Assembly: GCA_964035575.1 (NCBI GenBank)
Contig: OZ037914.1
Location: forward strand, 877,129-941,128
From: Rhynchopus sp. YZ270_cl-10
Taxonomy: Eukaryota; Euglenozoa; Diplonemea; Diplonemida; Diplonemidae
Reading direction: 5' to 3'
Length of the DNA stretch: 64,000 bases
The translations under genes were made by a program, and so were the position numbers. The notes beneath the pieces were generated by a model. The model had not been told where the DNA came from, did no database searches, and worked only from the letters and a program-made list of their open reading frames with translations. Positions 32,567 to 42,861 of the stretch are shown piece after piece (within the stretch, counting starts at the first letter, position 1; each line of letters begins with the position of its first letter).

Positions 32567-33364
32567 ATGTCGACCACCTCGATGTTCGTTCTCCTCAGCA
32601 TGTTCGTGGCTGCGTCTGCCCAGATCCAGCTGACCACCTGCTCACGTGACGTTGACTGCCGCACCTACGACGACACCGCCGCAACCTGCTCGTCCAACAC
32701 CTGCTCGTGCACTGCCCCCGACACCACTGACTTCTGCAGTGGAAACTCGACAGGCACCACCGGTGTGTCGTACGTGTTCTCCTTCAACTTTGAGTGTGAT
32801 AAGTTCTTCTCGTCTGACTCGCTGATCAGCACACTGCGTCTGTCCATTGAGCAGACTGTGTCCCTTGGAGAGATCACCTACGACATCACTTTCTCGTGTG
32901 GATCTGTGGAGCTTGTTGTGACCGGAGACTTCCCTGTGTCGAGCGTCGCCACCATTGGTGCGGAGCTCCAGACCAGCGTGGAGACTGCCATTGTGGACAC
33001 CGAGCTGGAGAACACACTGACCGCAAGCGGTGCGAGTGTGGACGCAGGCACGACCACCACGTGCTCTGTGACGTCGCCGTCTGCCACAGCTGTGTACGTT
33101 GCTGCCACAAACACGTGCACTGTGACCACCTGTGTGTCTGGCTACGAGCTCCAGACGAACGCACCTGACTACGTCGCCACCTGTGTGGAGGTGGAGGTGG
33201 ACAGCGACGACGACCTGTCGGACGGTGCTATTGCAGCGATTGTGATGGGTTCGGTTGGTGTCTGTGCGCTGATTGTGGCTGCAGTGTTCATTGTGGTGTC
33301 GAAGAAGCCTGCTGGCGAGCAGAAGGAGACTGAGACGGTCGGAAACGAGCCGTTCGATGTTTGA
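32567..33364 (+). CDS. 12-cysteine type I membrane surface protein, paralog 9
   Basis: The protein has 265 aa. The signal peptide is a third variant, LLSMFVAASAQ. The centre is distinctive (FFSSDSLISTLRL, GEITYDITF, TGDFPVSSVATIGAELQ). One sequon (NST). The stalk DSDDDLSD is followed by one helix and a tail ending NEPFDV. It is nearly identical to paralog 10, the main differences being Asn/Ala in the sequon, Val/Ile near 195 and a shorter C-terminus. It is the first gene of array B; its leader is unique, while spacer B follows it. All 12 cysteines are present. Confidence 0.9.
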   Translation: MSTTSMFVLLSMFVAASAQIQLTTCSRDVDCRTYDDTAATCSSNTCSCTAPDTTDFCSGNSTGTTGVSYVFSFNFECDKFFSSDSLISTLRLSIEQTVSLGEITYDITFSCGSVELVVTGDFPVSSVATIGAELQTSVETAIVDTELENTLTASGASVDAGTTTTCSVTSPSATAVYVAATNTCTVTTCVSGYELQTNAPDYVATCVEVEVDSDDDLSDGAIAAIVMGSVGVCALIVAAVFIVVSKKPAGEQKETETVGNEPFDV

Positions 33365-33475
33365 GTGTGAGTTTGACGTAGTGGAACCTTTTTTTTTTTG
33401 TCAAGTTGTAAAATCAGTATCAATCATTCAGTACCTTTGTGCGTGCCCTCTGTGTTTGTTTTTCTTTTCAAAGAT

Positions 33476-33492
33476 GTGTGCGAGAGGCACAT
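33476..33492. repeat. Hairpin H2 in spacer B
   Basis: GTGTGC and GCACAT close the loop GAGAG, followed by TCATCTTTCAAGTTTG. Same in the second spacer B at 35230-35246. Confidence 0.6.
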
Positions 33493-33887
33493 TCATCTTT
33501 CAAGTTTGTCTTTTTCTTCTCATAACGTGCATTGCCTTGTCCTGATGAACTGGGCCACCTTCATACGTGTGTCTCACCTTCACCATGCGAAGCAATTCAC
33601 TTTCCCATACCGACACTCTGTATTGCACTTTCAGTGTGCACACAGACCCCCCTTTCTGTTCATCATACTGCTTGCGGTCGGTGTGCTAACATCCCAATCC
33701 TTCACTTACACGTACGTGGACATGCTTCTGGCCGATGTGACGTTGGTGGCCTGAAGTATGTCTGTGTTTGTCAATTTACACCACACCCTTTTTTTTATTG
33801 AAATGGGTGTCCTTAATGTCTTTGGTCAATGATGTGTGTGCCTGTGAAGTGCACTTATCAGTCTGTCCAAACTTTCGTTCGTTGTGA

Positions 33888-33904
33888 CCAAGCAAGAGGC
33901 TTAG
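33888..33904. repeat. Hairpin H1, variant in spacer B
   Basis: CCAAGC and GCTTAG with the short loop AAGAG and one C-A mismatch, after TTGTGA. Repeated at 35628-35644. Confidence 0.45.
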
Positions 33905-34321
33905 CCACACTTACCAACCTTTTCCACTCTGTTTATTGCTCTTTTTACAAAATACGTTACACCTGACACCACATGGCCGAAGGTGTCGACCGAAGTCCAT
34001 TGCTGTGGCGTCCTAACATGCCTGTGTTGTGGGTTTGGTTCACATGCCATGCTGTTGTCGGTTTTTGTGTGGATTGTCACTTCCTGTCTTGCAGGAGTAT
34101 TTTTCTGTGGTAATTACTGTTCTGTATTTTCTTTGTGTTTGTGCCTCCTGAGAGGGAGGCCGGATGAGTGTGCACGTGTTGAGCGTTGTCAAGCGTGTTC
34201 AAAAGATTGCTTTGTTTACATTTGTTTTTCCTCTCCTTCGCTGTTCACATCCCACACCCAACGAGCACCACCCACAACAGATATTTCATTCTTGTTTCGT
34301 TTTTCAACAACACACAACACA

Positions 34322-35125
34322 ATGTCGACCACCTCGATGTTCGTTCTCCTCAGCATGTTCGTCGCTGCGTCTGCCCAGATCCAGCTGACCACCTGCTCAC
34401 GTGACGTTGACTGCCGCACCTACGACGACACCGCCGCAACCTGCTCGTCCAACACCTGCTCGTGCACTGCCCCCGACACCACTGACTTCTGCAGTGGAAA
34501 CGCGACAGGCACCACTGGTGTGTCGTACGTGTTCTCCTTCAACTTTGAGTGTGACAAGTTCTTCTCGTCTGACTCGCTGATCAGCACACTGCGTCTGTCC
34601 ATTGAGCAGACTGTGTCCCTTGGAGAGATCACCTACGACATCACCTTCTCGTGTGGATCTGTGGAGCTTGTTGTGACCGGAGACTTCCCTGTGTCGAGCG
34701 TCGCCACCATTGGTGCGGAGCTCCAGACCAGCGTGGAGACTGCCATTGTGGACACCGAGCTGGAGAACACACTGACCGCAAGCGGTGCGAGTGTGGACGC
34801 AGGTACGACCACCACGTGCTCTGTGACGTCGCCGTCTGCCACAGCTGTGTACGTTGCTGCCACAAACACGTGCACTGTGACCACCTGTGTGTCTGGCTAC
34901 GAGCTCCAGACGAACGCACCTGACTACATCGCCACCTGTGTGGAGGTGGAGGTGGACAGCGACGACGACCTTTCGGACGGTGCTATTGCAGCGATTGTGA
35001 TGGGTTCGGTTGGTGTCTGTGCGCTGATTGTGGCTGCAGTGTTCATTGTGGTGTCGAAGAAGCCTGCTGGCGAGCAGAAGGAGACGGAGACGGTCGGAAA
35101 CGAGCCGTTCGATGTGGAAGTCTGA
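34322..35125 (+). CDS. 12-cysteine type I membrane surface protein, paralog 10
   Basis: The protein has 267 aa, a near-copy of paralog 9, with which it forms a 1.75-kb tandem unit. The first sequon is lost (NAT to non-canonical GNATGTT still reads N-A-T, so glycosylation remains possible). The tail is extended to EPFDVEV. All 12 cysteines, the stalk DSDDDLSD and one helix are present. The frame is open for 113 more codons upstream, rich in cysteine and hydrophobics, but the ATG at 34322 begins the conserved signal peptide, so the shorter start is chosen. Confidence 0.9.
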   Translation: MSTTSMFVLLSMFVAASAQIQLTTCSRDVDCRTYDDTAATCSSNTCSCTAPDTTDFCSGNATGTTGVSYVFSFNFECDKFFSSDSLISTLRLSIEQTVSLGEITYDITFSCGSVELVVTGDFPVSSVATIGAELQTSVETAIVDTELENTLTASGASVDAGTTTTCSVTSPSATAVYVAATNTCTVTTCVSGYELQTNAPDYIATCVEVEVDSDDDLSDGAIAAIVMGSVGVCALIVAAVFIVVSKKPAGEQKETETVGNEPFDVEV

Positions 35126-35153
35126 GTTGTTTGACGGAATGAAGCCTGTTTTA

Positions 35154-36062
35154 GTCAAGTTGTAAAATCAGTATCAATCATTCAGTACCTTTGTGCGTGC
35201 CCTCTGTGTTTGTTTTTCTTTTCAAAGATGTGTGCGAGAGGCACATTCATCTTTCAAGTTTGTCTTTTTCTTCTCATAACGTGCATTGCCTTGTCCTGAT
35301 GAAGTGGGCCACCTTCACCTTCACCATGCGCAGCAATTCACTTTCCCATCCCGACACTCTGTATTGCACTTTTAGTGTGCACACAGACCCCCCTTTCTGT
35401 TCATCATACTGCTTGCGGTCGGTGTGCTAACATCCCCATCCTTCACTTACACGTACGTGGACATGCTTCTGGCCGATGTGACGTTGGTGGCCTGAAGTAT
35501 GTCTGTGTTTGTCAATTTACACCACACCCTTTTTTTATTGAAATGGGTGTCCTTAATTCCTTTGGTCAATGATGTGTGTGCCTGTGAAGTGCACTTATCA
35601 GTCTGTCCAAACTTTCGTTCGTTGTGACCAAGCAAGAGGCTTAGCCACACTTACCAACCTTTTTCCACTCTGTTTATTGCTCTTTTTACAAAATACGTTA
35701 CACCTGACACCACACGGCCGAAGGTGTCGACCGAAGTCCATTGCTGTGGCGTCCTAACATGCCTGTGTTGTGGGTTTGGTTCACATGCCATGCTGTTGTC
35801 GGTTTTTGTGTGGATTGTCACTTCCTGTCTTGCAGGAGTATTTTTCTGTGGTAATTACTGTTCTGTATTTTCTTTGTGTTTGTGCCTCCTGAGAGGGAGG
35901 CCGGATGAGTGTGCACGTGTTGAGCGTTGTCAAGCGTGTTCAAAAGATTGCTTTGTTTCCATTTGTTTTTCCTCTCCTTCGCTGTTCACACCCCACACCC
36001 AACGAACACCACCCACAACAGATATTTCATTCTTGTTTCGTTTTTCAACAACACACAACACA
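35154..36062. repeat. Spacer B, copy 2
   Basis: Second copy of the 33400-34321 spacer with very few changes. It ends in the shared leader before paralog 11. Confidence 0.8.
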
Positions 36063-36863
36063 ATGTCGACCACCTCGATGTTCGTTCTCCTCGGTATGGT
36101 TGCAGTTGCGTCTGCCCAGATCCAGCTGACCACCTGCTCACGTGACGTTGACTGCCGCACCTACGACGACGTTGTTGCAACCTGCACGTCGAGTGGCTGC
36201 TCGTGCACTGCCCCCGACACCACTGACTTATGCAGTGGAAACTCGACAGGAACCACCGGTGTGTCGTACGTGTTCTCCTTTAACTTCGACTGTGACAAGT
36301 TCTTCACGAACCCCGAACTCATCAGCAAAATCCGTCTGACCATTGAGCAGACTGTGTCCCTTGGAGAGATCGCCATTGAAATCACCTTCTCGTGTGGATC
36401 TGTGGAGGTTCTTGTCACCGCAGACGTCCCTGTGGCGGAGGTTGCCACTATTGGCGCGGACATCCAGACCAGCGTGGAGACTGCCATTGTGGACACTGAG
36501 ATGGAGAACACGCTGACTGCAAGCGGTATAAGCGTGGACGCAGGCACCACCGACACCACCTGCACCGTGACGTCCCCTGATGCCACAGCTGTGTACGTTG
36601 CTGCCACGGACACATGCATTGTGACCACCTGTGTGTCTGGCTACGAGCTCCAGACGAACGCACCTGACTACATCGCCACCTGTGTGGAGGTGGAGGTGGA
36701 CAGCGACGACGACCTGTCGGACGGTGCCATTGCAGCGATTGTGCTGGGTTGTTTTGGTTTCTGTGCGCTGATTGTGTCTGCAGGTTTCATTGTGGTGTCG
36801 AAGAAGAGCATTCCCGCTACTGGCGAGAAGCAGAACAGGACAAACGAGCCCATGGACGTGTGA
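36063..36863 (+). CDS. 12-cysteine type I membrane surface protein, paralog 11 (junction gene)
   Basis: The protein has 266 aa. Its upstream DNA is spacer B, but from the stop codon on it is followed by array A spacer (GTGAACTTAGCGACGTAGTG, then the 37145 inverted-repeat module). The signal peptide and first cysteine block (GMVAVASAQ, YDDVVATC) are array A-like. The centre is its own (EVLVTADVPVAEVATIGADIQ), and the VDSDDDLSDGAIAAI stalk is array B-like. Sequons: NST only. The tail ends EPMDV. It is best explained as the product of exchange between the two arrays. All 12 cysteines are kept. A 113-codon in-frame upstream extension is leader. Confidence 0.9.
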   Translation: MSTTSMFVLLGMVAVASAQIQLTTCSRDVDCRTYDDVVATCTSSGCSCTAPDTTDLCSGNSTGTTGVSYVFSFNFDCDKFFTNPELISKIRLTIEQTVSLGEIAIEITFSCGSVEVLVTADVPVAEVATIGADIQTSVETAIVDTEMENTLTASGISVDAGTTDTTCTVTSPDATAVYVAATDTCIVTTCVSGYELQTNAPDYIATCVEVEVDSDDDLSDGAIAAIVLGCFGFCALIVSAGFIVVSKKSIPATGEKQNRTNEPMDV

Positions 36864-37695
36864 ACTTAGCGACGTAGTGATACGTTTCCCAGTTATTCCC
36901 GTTCTCTGTGCCCTGAGGTGGATCCCCACGATTGCAACTGACGGTGCGACGCTTTAAGCGATGATCTAACCTTTTGTCTAAAGCGCGCCACATGCGAAGT
37001 TGACACAAAGCAAACGAAAATTGAATTAGTTTTTGTCAGCACAGTCATCAACATTATACTGCAGCGCATTTATCCTGATTATTTTAAAGAAGTAGTATTG
37101 AAGAAATCCCCCCAATGCACCTTGGTTGTGTTCAGTGTTTTTTTGAATGGTGATCAGGGGTACTTTTGTGCCACGCTGATCACAGAAACATCACAAACTC
37201 AGAAGGAGGAAAATGCCGGGGAAAATAACGGAAAAAAACCAAAATGTGATTTTTTGTCATTTTGTGCGATTCGCATTCCAGATGTTGTTATTTTTTGTGA
37301 TGTTTCTGTGACCAGAGTGGACCCCTGATCACCCCGTGAAATTATTTTTTTGTTTGTGTCTTCCACATATTCACTTTTCTTTCCCTTTGCGCTTCCGCCG
37401 TTTTTATTCAAAGAACCTAAGCAACGTGAGGCTCAGTGTACACGCTTACCAAACGTTTGCTTACTTTCCTTTTATAGGGTAGCATAATTGTATTTTGATG
37501 CCCTTGCAAAGTTTTCTGTATTCTTTTGAGAAAGTTCTCTTCTGAAATAGTTTCTTCCATGTTCTACGACCTCTTCTTGAGGTGTCCACATGGTGACAGC
37601 GAACCTTTTAGTTTTTTTTTTTTTCACCAACCTTTTGGCGTTTGCACTCTCAACTTCACCTTTTATTTGTTCATTTTTTTTTTTGCTCACATCTA
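36864..37695. repeat. Spacer A, left part, interrupted by an element
   Basis: Matches 1910-2640 in order, with an extra ~60 bases near 36890. It ends near 37615, after which an H3-like fragment (GGCGTTTGCACTCTCAACTTCACC) leads to the target duplication CATCTA at 37690-37695. Confidence 0.75.
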
Positions 37696-37934
37696 CATAC
37701 AAGTATAACGGCCGTCACGACGGGAAAAATTTTTTTTTGTCGGGGAGGTCACGGCCGTGAAGAAAATCTGAAAAAATTAACGGCCGTGAAATTTTGCTTT
37801 GATCACGGCCGTGAAATATTTCCACGCTTTTTGCTTGTTTCTTCTTTTTCGTTCGTAGACAGGGCCAGACCCCCTTCCCATCCCTCCCAAGTCATTCTTG
37901 GGGGGTAAAAGCAGCATAAAAGCAGCATAAAAAG

Positions 37935-38943
37935 CAGGGGAGTTTAAAATATCGGTTTACCGGTTTCAAAAACCGAAAAATTCGGTTTGAGGATTTTGAA
38001 AAAAAAAAAAAAAAAAGCTATGGAAAATCTGGATTTTTGAAAAAAAAAATTTTTTCCTCGTAACAGGGTTTCTGGCCAGAAAAATCCTGTTTTTGCAGAT
38101 AATGTGACCCCACCATTTGACGGACGGAGCTCGGAGAAGCCAAACATGAGTGAGAGAGGAAGGGGAAGTGAAGCCCTGAGGGATAACCCCATCCCTCAAA
38201 AATTCCTTAACACTCTAAGGCTGCTTTTGCTACGCACCCTGTACCTACACCCCCATACGGGGTCCACCAAAAATCGACATTTCGCGCAGAGGCACCAAAG
38301 TGTAAGCTTTTTTCGGCGTTGGAAAGATTGGGCCAAAAAATGAGGTATTTAGAATACAGTTTTCTGAGAGATTTTGTTTTTATTCCTATTTTCGTGTCGC
38401 GAGTTTACGTGGGAAACGCTTTAGAAACGTGCGTTCCTTAAGGCAAAACGGGCGTTTTTCACCGAAAACCACGAGTTTCAGCCCAAAACCCGTTTTTTTG
38501 GGCCCAGACCCGGGTATGTGGCGCCGGAAACAAACGCACTTGCGGGGTACCGAAGGTGGTCTGCGGTTTGTAACCACTCGTTGCGTTGCTTGGGTTCCGT
38601 TCGATGCATTCAGATCGGTTGCGTTGTGTTGAATGCGTTCGTTGCGTTCTGTTCGTTCGTTTCTGTTCAGATCTTTGCGTACATCAACCACCATCAAGAG
38701 GGAGCGCTAATGATCAGCAAAACTAAATTCTTACTATTTACAACCCGCCTCAGAAATTCACTTTTTGTAAGAAAATTTTTAAAAAAGGAACAGAAATCGA
38801 AAAAAGTTGTTAAGGGATGAAGGGTGGGGGGTGGGGCCCGTGGGGGGGGCGAGAAAGCTCGGAATTCGCTTTTTTTTGCCCAAACCGATTTTTTACCTCA
38901 AACCGATTTTTTTGAAAAAAATCCAAACTTTTAAACTCCCCTG
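37935..38943. mobile_element. hAT-like non-autonomous element, nested
   Basis: Perfect 15-bp terminal inverted repeats, CAGGGGAGTTTAAAA at 37935-37949 and reversed at 38929-38943, are flanked by the 8-bp duplication ATAAAAAG (37927-37934 and 38944-38951). An 8-bp duplication with CAGGG ends is typical of the hAT superfamily. Subterminal copies of AAACCGAWTTTTT-like repeats lie inside both ends. There is no transposase frame; a G-run cluster lies at 38822-38848. It is younger than the element it sits in. Confidence 0.8.
38822..38848 (+). other. G-quadruplex-type motif
   Basis: Four G runs of 3, 6, 4 and 8 separated by 1, 1 and 5 bases, inside the hAT-like element. This satisfies the usual G3+N1-7 pattern. 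Confidence 0.5.
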
Positions 38944-38951
38944 ATAAAAAG

Positions 38952-40897
38952 TGCAAAAAAAAAAAATCGGCCCCACTGCGATCGGGAAGCTGACGACACG
39001 AATGAGCACTTATGGTGGTCCTGCCCTGCCTGCGATGCTATACGCTCAGATCCTAGTTTCCACTCCGTCACAACTGCTGACAGGTCGCTGTGGCCTAACT
39101 GTGTGTCGAACTGTGAGTAGAACCTACTATTATCCCTACTGCCCTGAAGGATAATATTGATGCTACCTCCAGCGTCTGATGGGGAGCATCCTCAGACACC
39201 GATTGTATCTGAACAACAGCCTCCGTATCAACAATCTGCCACTCACGCCTGGAGAACAGCTCAGCTGCAACCTTTGTTCCGTTCCCACTATGACTTCGAC
39301 CGGATTCCACTCTCGCAGGAAATGGACTTATCCAAACCATCACCTGCGTGCCCTGCGCTCCTGGCTCGCGCCCACGTTTTCACCCCACTGTTAATTGTGT
39401 GTTGGAGCGTGTGGCATTTCTGAGCACTTGTACGTGCTCCCGGTTCTTCAGAGTGGCATATTTCTCGTGTTTCAGCACTTGTAACCGGTTCTTGAGCAAA
39501 GTACTCTTCTCATATTTGATGGGCTTTCCGTTGTGGAGCACACATCAATACTGTGAGACGAACCTCATCTGTGTTGAACCATTTGCAGTGTTCTTCAACT
39601 TACAGTGCAAAATCTTCCGACAGAATCAGCACACCATTGTCACGCACACTATCTTCCGTCTTTTTTGTCGGAAAATAGACCGCATCACGCACCTCTGGAT
39701 CTTCTCGCGACGTTGGTGAGATACGCGCAGAGGGAGGGGTCCACCCTTTGCTCCCGTGAACTTGTACTGTTTGTCCGATGTTTTTTTTTAACCAAAAGAA
39801 AACCGACGCAGGAGCTTTTCTTGGAACTGTTTTATTCTCCCTACCCCAACAACATCACATTTCAGAAAAACATTGTTTTTTCGTTTTTGTTCACTTTCTT
39901 TTCTTCTCCCTCACACCTGTTTGCTGTGAATTAAATTTTTTCGTTTAGGGTTAGGTCAGGGCATTATATAGGTTTCGGGGGTTTTCGCTGAAACTCGGTC
40001 AAACTCGGTCGAGCCCGGGTCCCCACCTTAGCTCAAGTTGGGGGCCTCCGGCGGAATGTGTGAATTCCTCGGAGGTCGGCACTTCATTTATATTTGTGCC
40101 AGGCACACGTGGTACACGAATTATCAGTAACCTCAGTACATTCACAAAAGAAACGGCGGTCATGCACCCAAGCGAAGTCACGATACGCAACATTTCTAAA
40201 AAATGCGCAGAAGGGTGGCTGCAAGCTTGCGCCGCAGGCGCACGGTACGCTACTTTTTTATTTTCGTCGTGCTGTATGCTTCCTTTTCCTTCGGCGTTTG
40301 ACCAATCGAGTCGCGTTCTGGCTGTGACGGGGTCACTTTGTTCATGAGGCCATTTCTGGTCACTCTCAGAGGCTCGTCCCCTGCCCTCTTTTATACACCC
40401 TGGCAGGGTATATAAATGCTGGGTCAGGTTGGCCCAAATGATGGGTGCTCGCACCCGGAGCATAAATGGCCAGCGGTCAGGCCAGAGTCGCTCTGCGGAG
40501 TCTCTCTGCCACGCCTTTGGGTTACGGTGTGCTGCAGTACTGTAAGCTCACAACTCTTGAACGGAAGGTGGGCCGCCGGCTGACGAGCGGTTGTTTACCG
40601 TCCTCGTTCATGCACACAACACCGTGGGCACAATACATGTGCCAAAAGGCAACAAGACCCTACAAGGAGTACCCAGTACCCAGCGCAGTTTTCTTAACCG
40701 GTCCTCCTGCCCTACCTTCCTTTTCTTCAAGGGTAAAAATCAGGTGGGTTGTGGGAATATAGGGGGAAATGGGTGGGGTTTGGTCTGTACGTTCCTATCT
40801 GCGCCTATCCGCGGGGTAAAAGTCAAGTGGGACGGTTCTTGAGTGGCGCCTTTTCTCGTACTTCACTGTGTGTTCCTTCAAAGACTTGTACAAAAAT
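38952..40897. other. Interior of the 3.35-kb element, no gene seen
   Basis: About 1.9 kb of balanced base composition without the homopolymer runs of the spacers. No long frame and no recognisable domain. AAAAGGCAACAAGACC and ACAAGGAGT near 40636-40668 also occur near 7033-7080 in the core of the foldback element, so the two cores may share ancestry. It may be a decayed transposase region. Confidence 0.4.
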
Positions 40898-41041
40898 TTC
40901 ACGGCCGTTGTTTTTTTTTAACGGCCGTGAAATTTTTGTACGCTTTTTTTTCACGGCCGTTTTTTTTTATTTTTCACGGCAACGACGGCAGTGGGTCGAG
41001 CATTTTTTTTTCATTTCCGTGACGTCCGTTTTACTTGTATG

Positions 41042-41375
41042 CATCTAGAACCAAACAATTATTTTGCTTACACACAGTGTTATTAGAAACTGAACTTGAT
41101 GAGCCCACGGTATATTTGTCCTCACGCTTTTTCCTTTTGAATCATTTCCCTCACCCAATTATCATGTGCGCCACCCAGGGTAAGAGCCTGAATGGCTTCC
41201 TAAAATGGCTACGGTCAACGAAAAACATTTTTTGATTACAACTTCCAAAGCTACACAATGGCACGAAGGACGAGGACCTGTGTGCGAGGTGTCAGAGGAT
41301 GCGGTCAACGAAAAAAAAGACTCAGTAGTAGATTAGTGAGGACAAATCAAGTGGCAAAAAGTTAGTTTAGTTCTT
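41042..41375. repeat. Flanking duplicate, copy 1 (second at 42414-42722)
   Basis: From CATCTAGAACCAAACAA through CTCACGCTTTTTCCTTTTGAAT and GGGTAAGAGCCTGAATGGCT to GTAGTAGATTAGTGAGGACAAA, this parallels 42414-42722. The second copy provides the empty site of the 3.35-kb element. Confidence 0.75.
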
Positions 41376-41394
41376 TTCAACAAATTCACCCCAC

Positions 41395-41580
41395 AAAAAC
41401 GACTTCGTGCAACTCCCTAAATTAGGAGTGCACAGAGTTGCCACCAAATGCAATAAAACCACTTTATCAACGCCGATATGGGTCATTATTTCACTCTCGA
41501 ATCGGTTCGTGCCCCCAAGCCCTGAAGGGCTCTCGAGGACCACTCACTGATTCTTTCGAGTGACATAATGACCCATTTGT
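41395..41580. repeat. ~180-bp hairpin-rich insertion in spacer A
   Basis: Absent from the other spacer A copies, which run from CACCCCACAGACC to GTTAACGAACAG. It contains a hairpin with arms ATGGGTCATTAT/ATAATGACCCAT (41477-41574) and a smaller inverted pair around CCTAAATTAGG. It could be a small transposon; no clear target duplication. Confidence 0.5.
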
Positions 41581-42861
41581 TAACGAACAGCCATTTTCAA
41601 CCAAATACGGTTCACCTTACAAACGTTTTTCTTCTTGCTTTTTTCTTTTCCCTCTTGCCATTCCACGTGGGGGTCTGCAACCCATGGTTGTGGTGCCCAC
41701 TGCTCGTTCGGTGACTAAGCAGAAGCTACAGTTAAACCTACCAATTTTCCCTTCCCTTGTTTAGCGTGTTCCCACACGATACCGACAGTGGTAAATATGT
41801 GTGGGCACGTGTTCCTCTCTTTTTCTAGTGCAGTCCGAGGGTTCGATAACCTTAGTTGTCTTCGTCCCAGAAGGTGTGCACGGCATATCGACGTTACCAT
41901 TTGCTCCAGTGCCTGCGTCCGCCGATGAACGGGGAGGCGTTTGCACTTTCAATTTCTCTTTGTTCCTACCTTATGTGCATGAGTCTCGCTCTACTACACA
42001 TTTCTGTCGATTGCAATGGTCACAATACGTTGTCTCGCATTACATACTTCACGTCACCCTCACCTTTGTCAAATGCTCTATTTTTGAAGGTGACAGTAAT
42101 GAAGGCTTCGACTCTTGCAAACAGCCCCCTTTTTTGAAATGTGAAATGCATTGATCTTAAGTTTCCTTTAAGATGAGCCTAACGAGAGGCTTAGGATCAT
42201 CTTATCAACTGTTTCTTTCTTTAACCTTACAGATGGCACTAAGCGAGGTGATGGCTTAGGTTCATCGTTATCAACTGTTTCTTTTGAAACTGCGGTGCAC
42301 ACGAGAGGCGTATTGCATCTCTGGGTTTCTTCTCTTTTATATTTTGAGCCTGGTGTGTTTCATGCAGGCGTCAAAAAATCAGAGTGAACACATATTTCTT
42401 CTTTTTTTGCTCACATCTAGAACCAAACAAAATTTTTGCTTACACACACTCTTAAAAAGAAACTGAACACAATTAGGCAACGTAGCATTTGTCCTCACGC
42501 TTTTTCCTTTTGAATAATTCACCTGACCCAATTATCACGTGCGCGCCACCCAGGGTAAGAGCCTGAATGGCTGCGGTCAACGAAAATATTATCGACGACA
42601 GCTTCCAAAGCTACACAGCTGGCACGAAGGGGGAGCGCCCACAGTGCAACGTCAACGAAAAAGACACAGTAGTAGATTAGTGAGGACAAATGCAGTGGCA
42701 AAACGTTAGGTTAGTTCTTATTATTTGTTTTGCTTTTCAAGAAACAAGTTTTGTTTGCACCCATTTGTTTGTCATCTTTGCTGTTCACACCCCACACCCA
42801 ACGAGCACCACCCACAACAGATATTTCATACTTGTCTCGTTTTTCAACAACACACAACACA
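41581..42861. repeat. Spacer A, rearranged right-hand part before paralog 12
   Basis: Matches other spacer A leaders but with an inserted H3 block (about 41905-41960), an extra H1-like hairpin (42178-42194), the usual H1 at 42239-42259, and the flanking duplicate at 42414-42722. The last ~140 bases are the common leader. No gene. Confidence 0.7.

Larger units (their letters stand above)
33400..34321. repeat. Spacer B, copy 1
   Basis: A 0.92-kb gene-free spacer, nearly identical to 35154-36062 (the second copy lacks about 13 bases near 35320). It contains an H2 hairpin (33476-33492), an H1 variant (33888-33904) and, in its last ~90 bases, the same CCCACACCCAACGAGCACC leader found in array A. 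The frame of paralog 10 is open through its last third, but this looks like leader. Confidence 0.8.
37696..41041. mobile_element. 3.35-kb DNA element with terminal inverted repeats and 6-bp target duplication
   Basis: The ends CATACAAGTA...TACTTGTATG are perfect, and matching continues to 24 bp with two differences. Clusters of the CACGGCCGTG palindrome lie just inside each end (37708-37815 and 40898-40980). CATCTA flanks the element on both sides (37690-37695, 41042-41047). The same flank without the element occurs at 42408-42430 (GCTCACATCTAGAACC), giving an empty site. No frame over about 155 codons exists, so it is non-autonomous or decayed. A hAT-like element is nested at 37935-38943. 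The superfamily is not recognised. Confidence 0.8.

Noticed and set aside
33983-34321. 113-codon cysteine-rich in-frame extension of paralog 10, also before paralog 11
   Set aside because: Conserved only because the spacer is duplicated. The conserved signal peptide starts at the MSTTSM methionine, and paralog 9 has no such extension.
40449-40762. 98-codon frame starting MASGQARVALRS
   Set aside because: Inside a mobile element, no features, and no counterpart elsewhere.
38952-40897. Possible protein gene in the core of the 3.35-kb element
   Set aside because: No frame of useful length and no recognisable domain on either strand.
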